NCBI GenBank assembly: GCA_020024635.1
Contig: JAHHTL010000057.1
Location: 1 to 8,609 of the forward strand
Source of the DNA: Ruminococcus sp.
Lineage (GTDB): Bacteria; Bacillota; Clostridia; Lachnospirales; Lachnospiraceae
Length of the DNA stretch: 8,609 bases
Direction: 5' to 3'
Within the stretch, counting starts at the first letter, position 1. The number at the start of each line of letters is the position of its first letter. The notes below the pieces were generated by a model. The model was not told the DNA's origin. It did no database searches and worked only from the letters and a program-made list of their open reading frames with translations. The translations under genes were made by a program, and so were the position numbers. Positions 1 to 7,534 of this stretch are shown in pieces.

Positions 1-18
1 GGTAAATCGAGAAAATGA

Positions 19-38
19 GTAAACTGGTACCAGTTTAC
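19..38. promoter_or_regulatory. Perfect 20-bp palindrome, possible operator
   Basis: GTAAACTGGTACCAGTTTAC is identical to its reverse complement, with no spacer. The TGGT/ACCA core resembles sites bound by dimeric repressors such as GntR-family members, but no regulator is identified and no matching promoter boxes are evident. It lies near the window edge, so its target gene, if any, is outside. Confidence 0.4.
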
Positions 39-185
39 ACTGCTTGCCAATTTGTATGGCTCTTTTAGTAATAGAAAATACTCGCCATTCGGGAATAATT
101 TTTTTGTCTGGCATCACTGGACAATTCGCCCACATGTTACAAATTCATCAGCTGACTTTATGCCAAATTGTACGAGATCATTTTT

Positions 186-212
186 AACTTGTGACCAAGT
201 TGGTTCGAAGTT
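186..212. repeat. 27-nt palindrome, copy 2
   Basis: AACTT and AAGTT arms flank an inner ACCAA-g-TTGGT, with three unpaired positions between. It matches the element at 328-354 in length, outer arms and centre. Two of its inner pairs are swapped in both arms, so the pairing is kept despite sequence change. Confidence 0.4.
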
Positions 213-278
213 AAATTTCTAAAAGTTTCATAATTGAACCCATAGCTTTCCGACAAAATCGGGAAATTCTTTACAAAA

Positions 279-309
279 ATCAATCCCCGACAATCTGTCG
301 ATGATTGAT
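279..309 (-). terminator. Terminator-like hairpin downstream of hsdR
   Basis: On the minus strand ATCAATC and CGACA pair with TGTCG and GATTGAT around a GAT loop, with one 2x2 internal loop. The stem ends in a run of five T. It lies about 80 nt after the hsdR stop and is the best candidate for the end of the operon transcript. The stem is AT-rich and interrupted, so efficiency may be modest. Confidence 0.45.
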
Positions 310-327
310 AAGAAAAATTATCGTTTT

Positions 328-354
328 AACTTCTGTGCAACTTGCACCGAAGTT
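328..354. repeat. 27-nt palindrome, copy 1
   Basis: AACTTC and GAAGTT flank an inner GTGCAA-c-TTGCAC, all paired except one position. It starts about 30 nt after the hsdR stop and should form a stable RNA stem, possibly protecting the 3' end of the message. It shares 20 of 27 positions with the palindrome at 186-212. Confidence 0.5.
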
Positions 355-385
355 GTTGATATAGAATAAATCTAAATTATAATAA

Positions 386-3300
386 CTATTTATCCAATTC
401 GGATTCACACATTTTCTCCGCTTGTTCTATTATCAAATCTACCGCAGTTGCTTGTTTATCTGGTGGATATTTATATTTTCTGAGCAACCTTTTTACAGTA
501 ATTCTCATCTGTGCTCTAACACTTTCTCGAACATCCCAGTCAACCTTAATATTATTTTTAATACTAATTGTCAGTTCTTTGGCAATCTGTTTTAAAACAT
601 CATTTTCATAAAAATCTTTGGCAGACTCATTGGAAGATATTGCATCATAAAATGCCAATTCATCATCTGACAGTCCAAGCTTTTCTCCTCTTTTATGAAG
701 TTCGTTCATGTCTTTAGCCATATCAACCAAAGCCTTTATAACTTCCACTGTCTCTAATGAGCGTTTTTCATATTGAATTACTGATGCTTCAAGCATTTCT
801 GAAAATTTCTTTGCTTGCACTACATTCTTTTTAGCAATCGCCTTAATCTTACCATCAAGCAAACGTCGTAAAAGTTCAAGCGCCAAATTTTTTTGTGGCA
901 ATCCTTTTACTTCTTCAAGAAATTCATCAGATAAAATTGATATATCCGGTTTATTTAATCCAACTGAAGCAAATATGTCAACAACTTCTTCGGAAATCAC
1001 CGATTTAGAAACCAATTGTCCAATTTCATATTCTATTTGGTCTTTCGTTTTCTTCTGTTTATCCTTTGGCAATATTTTTATAATGCCTGATTTGATAGCT
1101 TTAAAATAGCTAATCTCTACATTGATCCCTTGAGCCTGTTCAGAGGTTGAACATAATGCGTATGCCTTACTGATTTCTACAACCAAGTTAAGAAATTCTT
1201 TTTTCTCATCTTCTGGTTTACCCAAAACAAAATCCACACCAGAAACGATACAACTCATTCGTTCACTTGCAGAGCCGTCTATATAAGAAGAGTAGTTTAA
1301 TCCATGTAATATTCCTTGTATTTGCTCATACTTTTCAAACATAAGGTCTATTGCAACTTGTGGATCAATGCCTGTTGTTTTTCGATCAGAAGGTGTATAT
1401 TGTGCTAATGCGCTTCTTAAATTATCTGCAATACCAATATAGTCTACAATCAAACCACCTGGCTTATCTTTGAAAACACGATTAACTCGTGCTATGGCTT
1501 GCATAAGATTATGACCACTCATTGGTTTATCGACATACATTGTGTGAAGACAAGGTACATCAAATCCCGTCAACCACATATCGCAAACAATAACAATTTT
1601 CAATTCATCTTCAACATCTTTCATTCTCTTTGCAAGTATCTTTTTCTGAGATGCAGTAGTTGCATGTGGCTGAAATTCAGGTGGATCAGATGCCGAAGAA
1701 GTCATAATAACTTTAATAACACCTCTATCAATTTCATCACTATGCCATTCCGGACGATATTCTATAATCTTTGAGTAAAGTTTTACTGCAATCTTTCTGG
1801 ACATAGCTACAAACATAACTTTTCCATTGATTGCTTGCTGTCTAAGATCGTAATGAGCAATGAAATCTTTCACCACAACATCAATACGACTATCTGTTCC
1901 AACAATGGCTTCTAACCTTGCCCATTTATGCTTTTGGTTTTCAGCATAAGTTTCTTCTTGTCCCTCAACAATGCTGTTATACTCATCATCAATCTTCGGT
2001 TTTAATTCTTGTTGAAGATCTAATTTAGCAATTCTGCTCTCATAATAAATCGGAACCGTTGTTTTGTCTTTTACCGCCTGAGTTAAGTCATAAATATCAA
2101 TATAATCACCAAACAGTGCAGGGGTATTTTTATCGCTTAGCTCAACAGGAGTTCCAGTAAATCCTATAAAAGAAGCGTTCGGCAATGCGTCACGCATATG
2201 CTTCGCAAAACCAAAAGAAACTTTTCCATCTTTTTCTTTTGCCTCTAATCCATACTGACTACGATGTGCTTCATCTGCTATAACTACCACATTTCGCCTA
2301 GTAGTCAATGCCTCCATCGATTGGTCACTCTCGTCTGGCGAAAACTTTTGAATGGTCGTAAATACAATACCACCTGCTTGAACGCTTAATAGTTCTCGCA
2401 GTTTTTTTCTTGTATCTGCCTGTTTGGGTATTTGACGCAAATAATCAGCACTTTTTGAAAAAGTAGTAAAGAGCTGATCGTCTAAGTCATTTCTGTCAGT
2501 AATAACGACAATTGTTGGATTATTCAGTTCTAAAACCAATTGACGAGTATACATGAGCATAGAATAGCTTTTTCCACTACCCTGTGTATGCCAAATTACA
2601 CCCGCTTTTCTGCTTCCATTTTCAGAAGCTGCTAAATGAGTGGTATACAAAGCTTTATTTACAGCAAAAAATTGATGGTAACCAGGTAGAATTTTGAAAG
2701 ACTTATCTTCCTCATAAACAAAGAAACTATACTTTGAAATAATGTCTAAAAATCTCTTTTTATTCATCATTCCATACAGCATAACCTGTAATTGGGGGAA
2801 AGAAAGTCCTGACTCTTTTTCTCCGTCAATTGTTCTCCAGAACATAAAACGATCCAAGCCAGAAGTAATTGTACCGACTTTTGCATTGATACCATCACTT
2901 GTGATCATAAAGGCATTATAATAAAACAAAGAAGGGATATCTCTTTTATAAGTCTGAAGCTGATTAAATCCATCAACAATATCTACTTCTTCGTTTGTTG
3001 CGTTTTTCAGTTCTATCATAACAACAGGAATACCATTTAGGAAAACGACAATATCAGGTCTGCGTTCTTTTCCGTTCTCAATCACAGTATATTGGTTGAC
3101 TGCTAAGAACTCGTTATTTTCAATATCTCTTGCATCAAAGATATAAGCTTTTTCTGTTTTTATACTTCCATCTTTCTGCTTAACCTCTACATCAATACCG
3201 TCAGTTAATAATTTCTGAAATGCAATATTATTTTGGACAATAGACAAACTCTGTTGGCGAGTAATCTTTTTAACCAGTTCTGAAATCGTGTCATTAGAAT

Positions 3301-3484
3301 ACTGTTTGTTAATACGCTTTAACGTACTATGTAGCCTATCATACAGAACAACATCTCCAAAACTTTCTCTCTCTGAGAAACTTCCTCCCGGCGAAATGTC
3401 TGGTCCATATTGAGTCTGGTAACCTAAATCTTGAAACCACTCCAACGCAGCTTGCTCAAGATCATTTTCTATAAAATTGGACAT
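386..3484 (-). CDS. hsdR: Type I restriction enzyme R subunit (HsdR), translocase and endonuclease
   Basis: This is the motor and nuclease subunit of a type I restriction-modification complex. With HsdM2-HsdS it binds unmodified sites, translocates DNA using ATP and cuts at a distance. The N-terminal PD-(D/E)xK nuclease shows D144, the E158-L-K160 pair and a QxxxY motif at Q175-Y179. The superfamily 2 motor follows: Walker A TQGSGKS with K305, DEAH box 404-407, FTGTP 442-446, GFDVP about 640-644 and QAIARVNR 662-669. A long, mostly helical C-terminal domain ends at a TAG stop. At 1032 aa it is full length for the family (about 1000-1050), with no break in any motif, so it should be active. 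I place the start at ATG 3484, one base after the stop of the FRG gene, with AGG about 8 nt upstream. An in-frame GTG at 3493 would add three residues but has no better ribosome site. It is the last gene of the operon. Confidence 0.96.
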   Translation of the reverse strand: MSNFIENDLEQAALEWFQDLGYQTQYGPDISPGGSFSERESFGDVVLYDRLHSTLKRINKQYSNDTISELVKKITRQQSLSIVQNNIAFQKLLTDGIDVEVKQKDGSIKTEKAYIFDARDIENNEFLAVNQYTVIENGKERRPDIVVFLNGIPVVMIELKNATNEEVDIVDGFNQLQTYKRDIPSLFYYNAFMITSDGINAKVGTITSGLDRFMFWRTIDGEKESGLSFPQLQVMLYGMMNKKRFLDIISKYSFFVYEEDKSFKILPGYHQFFAVNKALYTTHLAASENGSRKAGVIWHTQGSGKSYSMLMYTRQLVLELNNPTIVVITDRNDLDDQLFTTFSKSADYLRQIPKQADTRKKLRELLSVQAGGIVFTTIQKFSPDESDQSMEALTTRRNVVVIADEAHRSQYGLEAKEKDGKVSFGFAKHMRDALPNASFIGFTGTPVELSDKNTPALFGDYIDIYDLTQAVKDKTTVPIYYESRIAKLDLQQELKPKIDDEYNSIVEGQEETYAENQKHKWARLEAIVGTDSRIDVVVKDFIAHYDLRQQAINGKVMFVAMSRKIAVKLYSKIIEYRPEWHSDEIDRGVIKVIMTSSASDPPEFQPHATTASQKKILAKRMKDVEDELKIVIVCDMWLTGFDVPCLHTMYVDKPMSGHNLMQAIARVNRVFKDKPGGLIVDYIGIADNLRSALAQYTPSDRKTTGIDPQVAIDLMFEKYEQIQGILHGLNYSSYIDGSASERMSCIVSGVDFVLGKPEDEKKEFLNLVVEISKAYALCSTSEQAQGINVEISYFKAIKSGIIKILPKDKQKKTKDQIEYEIGQLVSKSVISEEVVDIFASVGLNKPDISILSDEFLEEVKGLPQKNLALELLRRLLDGKIKAIAKKNVVQAKKFSEMLEASVIQYEKRSLETVEVIKALVDMAKDMNELHKRGEKLGLSDDELAFYDAISSNESAKDFYENDVLKQIAKELTISIKNNIKVDWDVRESVRAQMRITVKRLLRKYKYPPDKQATAVDLIIEQAEKMCESELDK

Positions 3485-3485
3485 T

Positions 3486-4382
3486 CTATTCACCTGCCTT
3501 TACAAAATGTCTTTTTTTGATATAGGATGTCTGATGTTCTAATTCTGGATAGACAAAAGCTTCATTTATTCCAATCATATCAAGTTCATGCAATATTGAA
3601 GACTTCTGTTCTGCTGGTATACGTAAATATCTTGGAATCCCTTCATCTACATATTCGCTGAGACTATCTTTTAAATTGAAACTGTTTTTCAGATAATAAT
3701 CAGGGTCACATATGTTGATTCCTAAGATTAAAAATGCACCATTTTGGCGTCTTATACGTTCATTATTCTTAGGAGCTACAACTGGTACATATTTATTTTG
3801 AAATTGAGTTTTGAGACGCTCCACTTTCTCTTCAAAACTTGATAAGATATCATCTCCAAGACCTTTTCTTGAAAAATAGTCCAAAAAATTACTTTCGCTT
3901 TTTCCATCATATTCTGCCAGTGCAGAAAACAATCTAACTTCCTTTTGTGTAGGACGCTGCAATGACTCAATAAACAAAATTAACTCACCGTCTTTGTCTT
4001 TATGTTCGGAGCAGGCAAAATAGAGCGCAATTAAAGGATTAGTTGTAATATCCAGCAATCGAGTTGGTAAACCATAATGTTGCATTTTAACCAACTGTTC
4101 AAAATCTGTCATATGATTTCCAAATTCCAGTGGCTCTTGCAATATTAGTTCATTGACAATGGTAGTTTCTTTTTCTAATAACCCATTTCTAAAAATACTT
4201 CCATCAATACCAAAACCAACATCAGATTGTCCACGAAAGAGCAACGTACCAGGTATTCCATTTTCCGAAATAATACGACTATAGTCAGAAAGCTTTGATA
4301 GCAAGTCTGAGACGCTATAAACTGAAAACTGTTCTTCCAACTCATCCTGCATATATTCTTCGTATCGTTCACGTTCATCCAT
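3486..4382 (-). CDS. FRG-domain protein embedded in the hsd operon, putative defence accessory factor
   Basis: The 298-aa protein carries the hallmarks of the FRG domain family, named for its conserved Phe-Arg-Gly. LLFRGQSD has F49-R50-G51-Q52, and a nearby IFR (63-65) follows. The second block is QHYGLPTRLLDITTNPLIAL at 101-120, continuing into YFAC. Further on come R-R-Q-N-G-A-F around 211-217 and a C-terminal block LDMIGINEAFVYPEL at 267-281. The N-terminal 35 residues are acidic and probably helical. There is no signal peptide or membrane segment, so it should be cytoplasmic. Its ATG shares an A with the hsdS stop (TAATG), and hsdR starts one base after its stop, so it is made together with the restriction subunits. 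FRG proteins recur in defence loci, but their biochemical activity is not established to my knowledge. The position between hsdS and hsdR copies that of prrC in the EcoprrI locus, which suggests (inference) an effector or regulator tied to the restriction complex. The family call is firm; the function is open. Confidence 0.9.
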   Translation of the reverse strand: MDERERYEEYMQDELEEQFSVYSVSDLLSKLSDYSRIISENGIPGTLLFRGQSDVGFGIDGSIFRNGLLEKETTIVNELILQEPLEFGNHMTDFEQLVKMQHYGLPTRLLDITTNPLIALYFACSEHKDKDGELILFIESLQRPTQKEVRLFSALAEYDGKSESNFLDYFSRKGLGDDILSSFEEKVERLKTQFQNKYVPVVAPKNNERIRRQNGAFLILGINICDPDYYLKNSFNLKDSLSEYVDEGIPRYLRIPAEQKSSILHELDMIGINEAFVYPELEHQTSYIKKRHFVKAGE

Positions 4383-5500
4383 TAACTTTCACCCACTTCC
4401 ACTGGCAGTTCTCCACTCATTAATTTCGGGAGTAGGGTATCTCTAATTTCTGCCAATACTTCATTTTCTTCTTTCAATTTTTTAATTTTTTGCTCAATAG
4501 GTTTTGCGATTTCTTCAAATTTTAGTTGCAGTTCCATTGGTGGAACTACCATTGGAAACATTTTGAATGCTTCAAAAGGAAAGTTCTGTCTTGTTGTCCC
4601 TATGGCATGATGTTTAATCATTTCTTGGAAAATCGGCTGCTTCATATAATAATAAAAGAAAGTTGGCGTAATAGTATCTTTCATCTCAAAAACAGTATAA
4701 ATCGGACTAACAAGCCCAGCATCGTAGTCTTTGAGCATGGCGATAGAACCGATATTTGCTCTAGCTGGATTATATGCTACTTGATTTAGTCGAACAATTT
4801 TATAGTTTTTGGTACTCTTACTATAAACTTGTTTTGTAAATACATCTTCGGATGCTTTAAATTCGCCTTCTTTTACGACCGAAAGTACAGGGTAATCTTT
4901 TTCTTCTTTGTTTTTTTCCTTAAGTTCTATAACGTTCTCAAATACAGTTGATTCTGCATATTGCCCATCTGCTAATTTGGACTTTTGTATAAACGTTTCT
5001 TTATATATTTCGTTTGCTACATTCACTAATAGCGCTATGTTAACTAAATTATTTTTAATTTTCTTTTCATACACGCATAGCTTTTCTGCAATTCTATCCT
5101 GCTCCTCTCTAGAAAAATCAGGCAACGCAATCAAGTTCATATTGTTTTGATTCAACTTTGGTTGAGCCGAACCAGTTATATATTCAGATATATCATTTGA
5201 ATTTAACCAAAAACACAAAAACTCAAGATTTGATAATTCATTTGATGTAACTATATGAGCATGATTATTAACCCAAAACTTTCCTTCTACAATGGTTGCA
5301 ATTGGTTGTTTGCGAGACCTTAAATTTTCCCCATCTTCAGCTATCAACAAATATTTGCCTTCAAAAAGATAGTCATCGACATAATCAATAATACCCTGTG
5401 CACCATAATATGGATATTTTTTTTCAATATTTTCCCTTTGCTTAGCTGATAATGGGATACGTTTATTGTCATGATTAATAATTAAATCACCTAAAAGCAT
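4382..5500 (-). CDS. hsdS: Type I restriction-modification specificity subunit (HsdS)
   Basis: This is the DNA-recognition subunit that sets the bipartite target of the methylase and nuclease. It has 372 aa and two target-recognition domains. TRD1 spans about 1-130, with the family pattern KYPYYGAQGIIDYVDDYLFEG (29-49), the LIAEDG turn and a FWVNNHAH segment (75-82). The first helical spacer follows LPDFSREEQDRIAEKL (126-141). TRD2 spans about 185-320, with a NPARANIGS segment (244-252) and TTRQNF (302-307). The second coiled-coil spacer (about 323-358) ends in the typical IRDTLLPKLMSGEL (352-365). I choose ATG 5500, which has AAGGAGG 6 nt upstream and lies one base after the hsdM stop. The in-frame ATG at 5539 would overlap hsdM by 38 nt and lacks a comparable site. 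The recognition sequence cannot be read from the protein. TRD1 begins almost at residue 1, and the gene is intact rather than a half-gene. Confidence 0.95.
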   Translation of the reverse strand: MLLGDLIINHDNKRIPLSAKQRENIEKKYPYYGAQGIIDYVDDYLFEGKYLLIAEDGENLRSRKQPIATIVEGKFWVNNHAHIVTSNELSNLEFLCFWLNSNDISEYITGSAQPKLNQNNMNLIALPDFSREEQDRIAEKLCVYEKKIKNNLVNIALLVNVANEIYKETFIQKSKLADGQYAESTVFENVIELKEKNKEEKDYPVLSVVKEGEFKASEDVFTKQVYSKSTKNYKIVRLNQVAYNPARANIGSIAMLKDYDAGLVSPIYTVFEMKDTITPTFFYYYMKQPIFQEMIKHHAIGTTRQNFPFEAFKMFPMVVPPMELQLKFEEIAKPIEQKIKKLKEENEVLAEIRDTLLPKLMSGELPVEVGES

Positions 5501-5501
5501 C

Positions 5502-7067
5502 TTATTCCTCCTTGAAATCTTGGTTCCATCCCATTTCATTTAATTGATGCATAATTTCTTCATCAAGCTTTTGAGATTCATCTATTACTTTATATAATTT
5601 CTTTGTCAATCTTTTCATTTTTTCATCGAAAGGTTCCGTGTCTTCTTCTATAGAAACAACACCTACATAACTCGCAGGAGCTAAATTATAATCTTTTTCA
5701 CAAATTTCTTCCAATGTTGCTATTTTCCAAAATCCTTGCTTATCGGCATATTCAATCTCTGTACCATCTGCCTTTATTGCTTTCTTTTCATGATTACGAA
5801 AAGAATGATATGCAGAAGTGATTTCATCAATAGTTTTTGCAGTCAGTTGTCTCTGAGTACGGCTGTCCTCATAAGGTTCCGTTTCCATATTTCTGGCATC
5901 AATAAACAGAATTTCTCCATGGCGATCACGGTGCCCATTTTTCAGCTTATTGCGAGCCATAAACCATAAACAAACAGGAATCGATGTTGTTGAGAACAAT
6001 CCACCAGGCAAAGTAACAATGCAATCTATCTTATCGTCTTCAATTAAGTTTTTACGAATATTGTATTCACTGATTGTAGAAGATGAAAGTGAACCGTTTG
6101 CCAACACAAAACCTGCTGTTCCGCTTGGTGCCAAGTGATAAAGCATGTGTAAAATCCACGCATAGTTGGCATTACCTGTAGGCGGAATGCCGTATTTACT
6201 CCATCTTGGATCATCTATTAAACGTTCTCCGCCCCAGTCACTGATATTAAAAGGAGGATTTGCCATAATATAATCTGCCTTTAAACTCTTGTGCTGATCA
6301 TTATGAAAGGAATCCGCATTTTGCTGACCAAGGTTTGCTTCTATTCCACGGATAGCAAGATTCATTTTACAAAGTTTCCAAGTATTATAATTGGATTCCT
6401 GACCATAAATGGCTAATTGACCATCAATTCGTCCTTCTCTGTCCTCTACAAAGCGTTCACTCTGTACAAACATACCGCCAGAACCACAGCAAGGGTCATA
6501 AACACGACCATCATGAGGCTCAATCATAGCTACAATCAACTCAACTACACTACGTGGAGTGTAGAATTCTCCGCCCAATTTACCCTCAGCACGTGCAAAC
6601 TTTCCAAGAAAATATTCGTATACAGAGCCTAATGTATCTTTATTTTTATCATTGCCAATTTCAAGTTCAGATAATAAATCTACCAGTTCTCCTAAAGAGC
6701 GTTTATCCAAAGATGCTCTTGCAAAATCTTTAGGAAGTACACCACGAAGAGAAGAGTTTTCCTTTTCAATCACGTACATAGCATTGTCGATAACCTGACC
6801 AATTGTCGGATCTTTGGCACTGTTTTTAATAGTTTCCCAACGTGCTTCCTGTGGCACCCAAAACACATTTTTAGCAAGATATTCATCTCTATCTTCTGGA
6901 TCAGCATATTCATCTTGAGAGACTTCTTGATAAGCTCGTTCAAAACTATCAGAAATATATTTTAGGAATATAAGTCCAAGACATACATGCTTATATTCTG
7001 CCGAATCCATATTATTGCGAAGTTTATCCGCCATTACCCACAAATCTTCTTTTCTTAATTCAGCCAT
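5502..7067 (-). CDS. hsdM: Type I restriction-modification N6-adenine methyltransferase subunit (HsdM)
   Basis: This subunit transfers a methyl group from S-adenosylmethionine to N6 of adenine in the half-sites chosen by HsdS, protecting host DNA. The 521-aa protein has an N-terminal helical HsdM domain (about 5-135, with LWVMADKLRNNMD and LGLIFLKYISD). The catalytic domain follows: GEFYTP at 166-171, SAM-binding motif I DPCCGSGGMF at 191-200, and catalytic motif IV NPPF at 270-273. The length matches the family and all motifs are intact. I choose ATG 7067 because GGAGG lies 8 nt upstream in the 17-nt gap after the regulator gene. The longer in-frame start at 7112 would add 15 residues overlapping the regulator's end and lies outside the conserved domain. 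It is followed after one base by hsdS, so M and S should be made in coupled amounts. Confidence 0.97.
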   Translation of the reverse strand: MAELRKEDLWVMADKLRNNMDSAEYKHVCLGLIFLKYISDSFERAYQEVSQDEYADPEDRDEYLAKNVFWVPQEARWETIKNSAKDPTIGQVIDNAMYVIEKENSSLRGVLPKDFARASLDKRSLGELVDLLSELEIGNDKNKDTLGSVYEYFLGKFARAEGKLGGEFYTPRSVVELIVAMIEPHDGRVYDPCCGSGGMFVQSERFVEDREGRIDGQLAIYGQESNYNTWKLCKMNLAIRGIEANLGQQNADSFHNDQHKSLKADYIMANPPFNISDWGGERLIDDPRWSKYGIPPTGNANYAWILHMLYHLAPSGTAGFVLANGSLSSSTISEYNIRKNLIEDDKIDCIVTLPGGLFSTTSIPVCLWFMARNKLKNGHRDRHGEILFIDARNMETEPYEDSRTQRQLTAKTIDEITSAYHSFRNHEKKAIKADGTEIEYADKQGFWKIATLEEICEKDYNLAPASYVGVVSIEEDTEPFDEKMKRLTKKLYKVIDESQKLDEEIMHQLNEMGWNQDFKEE

Positions 7068-7084
7068 TTCTTTCTCCTCCACCA

Positions 7085-7465
7085 TTAAATAATCTGCGAT
7101 ACTTTCGCCCAAATTTGTTTTTCATTTGGACTTTCTTTCGCTGTTCTAATAATTCTTAATATTGATTCATTTTCCATAAGATATTCTTTAATGTCTGCCG
7201 GAACATCTTTTCTTTCTTTTGCAGCCAAATCATATAGCGTGTTTCTTACATTCGGGAGATTTGTCAATTGCAATGCTGCAATTATTTTATCTAATAATTC
7301 TCTTTCAGGAGGTTTATTATTACCCTTTTCAATATCACTGATATATGTAGGTGTTTTACTCACCGCTTTTGCAAGTTGACGAATCGATATTTTTTTAGCT
7401 TGTCGAACAGAACGCAAATATTGACCGAACTCAGCATTTTCTGTTTTCAAATTCAAATCATCCAC
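7085..7465 (-). CDS. XRE-family helix-turn-helix regulator at the head of the hsd operon
   Basis: This small cytoplasmic DNA-binding protein (126 aa from the chosen start) is probably the transcriptional controller of the restriction operon. An XRE/Cro-type helix-turn-helix spans about 14-70: FGQYLRSVRQAKKISIRQLA, then SKTPTYISDIEKGNNKPP, whose second helix is the recognition helix. A C-terminal tail has DVPADIKEYL at 87-96 and a basic helix ILRIIRTAKE. GTG at 7465 sits 8 nt after a GAGG ribosome site. The alternatives ATG 7471 and GTG 7474 are in frame but lie too close to that site, and they would add only 2-3 residues. It is the first gene after the promoter at 7534-7506 and lies 17 nt before hsdM. 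Control of its own promoter, as for C proteins of other restriction systems, is inferred from position and from inverted repeats at the promoter. Whether it activates or represses cannot be told. Confidence 0.9.
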   Translation of the reverse strand: MDDLNLKTENAEFGQYLRSVRQAKKISIRQLAKAVSKTPTYISDIEKGNNKPPERELLDKIIAALQLTNLPNVRNTLYDLAAKERKDVPADIKEYLMENESILRIIRTAKESPNEKQIWAKVSQII

Positions 7466-7483
7466 CTTCATCACCTCTATTAT

Positions 7484-7497
7484 AAGTTAGTTAGCTT
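7484..7497. promoter_or_regulatory. Imperfect palindrome at the expected transcription start of the hsd operon
   Basis: AAGTTAGTTAGCTT pairs at 5 of 7 positions about its centre. It lies just downstream of the -10 box, where the RNA should begin (about 7499). The size and place suit a half-site pair for an XRE dimer, but the symmetry is weak and could be chance. Confidence 0.25.
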
Positions 7498-7505
7498 ACA
7501 TACTT

Positions 7506-7534
7506 ATTTTATACTCTTTTCTTATCCGTGTCAA
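7506..7534 (-). promoter_or_regulatory. Sigma-A promoter of the XRE-hsdMS-FRG-hsdR operon
   Basis: On the minus strand TTGACA (7534-7529) is a perfect -35 box. It is separated by exactly 17 nt from TAAAAT (7511-7506), a one-mismatch -10 box. The expected start near 7499 leaves a short leader of about 34 nt before the regulator's GTG. No second promoter of this quality was noticed at the later gene junctions, so the five genes probably share this one. Confidence 0.8.

Larger units (their letters stand above)
1..385. other. Region downstream of hsdR without a defensible intact gene
   Basis: Beyond the palindromes and hairpin listed separately, I see no gene with a start, a ribosome site and a recognisable product. 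Several frames on both strands stay open for 40-65 codons. On the minus strand one frame (about 315 to the left edge) reads plausibly as protein, for example TKKLFPNGEYFLLLKEPYKL. It is broken by TGA, TAG and a second TGA, so it could be a decayed gene. On the plus strand 53-187 is open from an ATG. Neither is recognised, and neither has a convincing ribosome site. Confidence 0.4.

Noticed and set aside
53..187. Plus-strand open frame from ATG 53 to TAA 187.
   Set aside because: No ribosome site, no recognised product, and competing open frames of similar length on both strands. Kept only as part of the region description.
3776..3970. Second minus-strand open frame inside the FRG gene (also 4175-4378).
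   Set aside because: Short, no ribosome site and no recognisable product. It lies fully within the well-supported FRG reading frame and does not indicate a frameshift, because the FRG frame is intact.
3486..4382. The FRG gene being a PrrC or RloC anticodon nuclease.
   Set aside because: It shares the operon position only. It lacks a P-loop ATPase domain and is shorter, and its motifs are those of the FRG family.
4526..5150. Plus-strand open frames opposite hsdS, and others opposite hsdR and hsdM (1499-1774, 5736-6632).
   Set aside because: Antisense to conserved coding sequence, low-complexity composition and no product recognised. They follow from the AT-rich codon use of the real genes.
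5501..5539. A longer hsdS start at 5539 adding 13 residues.
   Set aside because: It would run inside hsdM's end in another frame. ATG 5500 has AAGGAGG 6 nt upstream, and TRD1 begins directly after it.
7068..7112. A longer hsdM start at 7112 adding 15 residues.
   Set aside because: It overlaps the regulator's 3' end. The ATG at 7067 has GGAGG at ideal spacing, and the conserved HsdM domain begins right after it.
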